This document shows, piece after piece, positions 63,369 to 64,000 of a DNA stretch of 64,000 nucleotides (position 1 is its first letter; each line of letters begins with the position of its first letter). The DNA comes from Bathynomus jamesi. Its lineage: Eukaryota; Arthropoda; Malacostraca; Isopoda; Cirolanidae. The stretch is taken from contig JAJOZX010000088.1 of the NCBI GenBank assembly GCA_023014485.1, forward strand, positions 2,011,001-2,075,000, written 5' to 3'. Position numbers and translations under genes: made by a program. Under the pieces are notes generated by a model, which saw only the letters and a program-made list of their open reading frames with translations, had not been told where the DNA came from and did not search any database.

Positions 63369-63449
<81 letters not shown>
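63369..63449. repeat. (TA)n microsatellite
   Basis: About 40 TA units, ending exactly at the TTAGGGTG terminus of transposon D. Confidence 0.96.
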
Positions 63450-63453
<4 letters not shown>

Positions 63454-64000
63454 GGTGGCTGTATAAACATAATCTACAAAAAGTTAAGTTTGGAACCCAT
63501 AATATTGCTCTTATTCCCTAAAAGACTCAGAATACCAATTTGTTTACAAATCGGAAATGTTTTAGAGGTGTCGCAAGAATCCAGAAGATTTTAGCTTAGT
63601 CTTTTTTTAGTTCAGCTCCAGGTCCCCCTCACCCATAAGGGCGAGTATTATCCTCTCAATGGAGGGGGTTTCGTTGGTGCTAACAATTCTTTGTTGCCTG
63701 GTTGAACTTTGGAGACCTTCAACTAATGTTTTCTTTCTTGCATCTGGGAATGTTTTACGATGTTCCTCAACGACCTGAAGCAAAAACTGTGTCTGTTCCT
63801 CATTTCTCGTTACAGAGGCGTTAAAGTCCTTTATCAATGCCACTCCCCTTTCTGCTATATCATTGACAACCTTCATGGTTTTAAGAATCTTGGAAGCGTT
63901 TTGATAATCTGGGATCTGTTCCCATTGAGCTGGATCTACAGAAGTTAGAAAGTCATCTTCCACCCCTAAAATTGAGGACAGTTGTCGAGAGTTTGCTGTG
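63450..64000 (-). mobile_element. Transposon family member D, 3' end (runs off window)
   Basis: The terminus TTAGGGTGGCTGTATAAACA directly follows (TA)n, matching the first eight bases of members A and B. The C-terminal part of the homologous gene follows on the minus strand. The other end is outside the window. Confidence 0.85.
63607..64000 (-). CDS. Transposase-like gene D, C-terminal part (partial)
   Basis: Open to the window edge. Minus strand: VNDIAERGVALIKDFNASVT and QFLLQVVEEHRKTFPD align block by block with the ends of genes A (NDVAERGIKLIEDY), B (NEDAERGVKLCHDF) and C (NDCAERGVKLATEF). Upstream text at the edge (SRQLSSILGVEDDFL) resembles gene B's SSRFFTILGMPYQFL. The visible 130 codons have no stop or frameshift. 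Whether the whole gene is intact cannot be judged here. Confidence 0.85.
   Translation of the reverse strand, partial: TANSRQLSSILGVEDDFLTSVDPAQWEQIPDYQNASKILKTMKVVNDIAERGVALIKDFNASVTRNEEQTQFLLQVVEEHRKTFPDARKKTLVEGLQSSTRQQRIVSTNETPSIERIILALMGEGDLELN

Overview
This window looks like a repeat-dense stretch of an arthropod nuclear genome, most likely a decapod crustacean. That is an inference from the types of retrotransposon and DNA-transposon proteins, the very many (TA)n tracts and a degenerate TTAGG-like patch. It is not a measured match. Introns with GT/AG borders inside several transposon genes rule out a bacterial origin. I see no convincing single-copy host gene. Nearly everything recognisable is a mobile element, usually broken and often nested.

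Layout. 1.1-2.4 kb: a complete but decayed mariner (D34D). 3-5.4 kb: tRNA-derived composite SINEs, a hAT end, and fold-back or palindromic repeats next to (TA)n. 5.5-7.6 kb: a Jockey-like LINE (minus). 7.7-8.0 kb: a fold-back repeat. 8.5-15.7 kb: a CR1-like LINE (minus) with an esterase-type ORF1, interrupted by a 202-bp hAT MITE (perfect 8-bp target duplication) and by a second LINE (plus, 12.2-15.36 kb). 15.7-18.1 kb: a dispersed repeat, an AT-rich minisatellite and a nearly intact DD41D mariner-type element inserted in it. 18.2-29.7 kb: a decayed Polinton/Maverick (two unknown ORFs, protein-primed DNA polymerase B, packaging-type ATPase, small basic protein, conserved unknown protein, truncated integrase). 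Its polymerase gene is split by a 3.9-kb transposon (family 'A'). 29.7-31.8 kb: a LINE lacking its reverse transcriptase, abutting the broken integrase. 31.8-32.4 kb: a tandem repeat separated by (TA)n.

33.5-36.8 kb: a second member ('B') of the same transposon family as A. 36.9-37.8 kb: a near-perfect palindromic derivative of a DD41D element. 38-40.6 kb: a hAT MITE, SINE fragments and a second copy of the 15.7-kb dispersed repeat. 40.8-41.9 kb: a 5'-truncated Penelope-like element with inverted terminal repeats, a GIY-YIG domain and hammerhead-like motifs. 41.9-50.1 kb: another DD41D element, split by a 6.5-kb TTF-type hAT element (8-bp target duplication). The hAT's first intron holds a further multi-exon transposon-like gene. 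50.1-52.3 kb: a LINE with its RT core deleted. 53.5-54.4 kb: a deletion derivative of a DD41D element. 55.0-55.7 kb: a multilayer inverted-repeat element. 56.05-56.35 kb: a poly(A) retroposon. 56.4-58.9 kb: transposon family member 'C'. 59.8-61.4 kb: a decayed unknown dispersed gene. 61.6 kb: a hAT MITE. 63.45-64 kb: the 3' end of family member 'D'.

The most interesting signal is the A/B/C/D family. Four related multi-exon transposase-like genes share the motif order HxDGK, DTT(A/S)SNTG, CR(H/R)H, ARWM(A/G)K and AERG. Where both ends are visible, the element is TTAGGGTG...CACCCTAA flanked by a 6-bp palindromic target duplication (TGTACA; TATATA). I cannot place it in a named superfamily.
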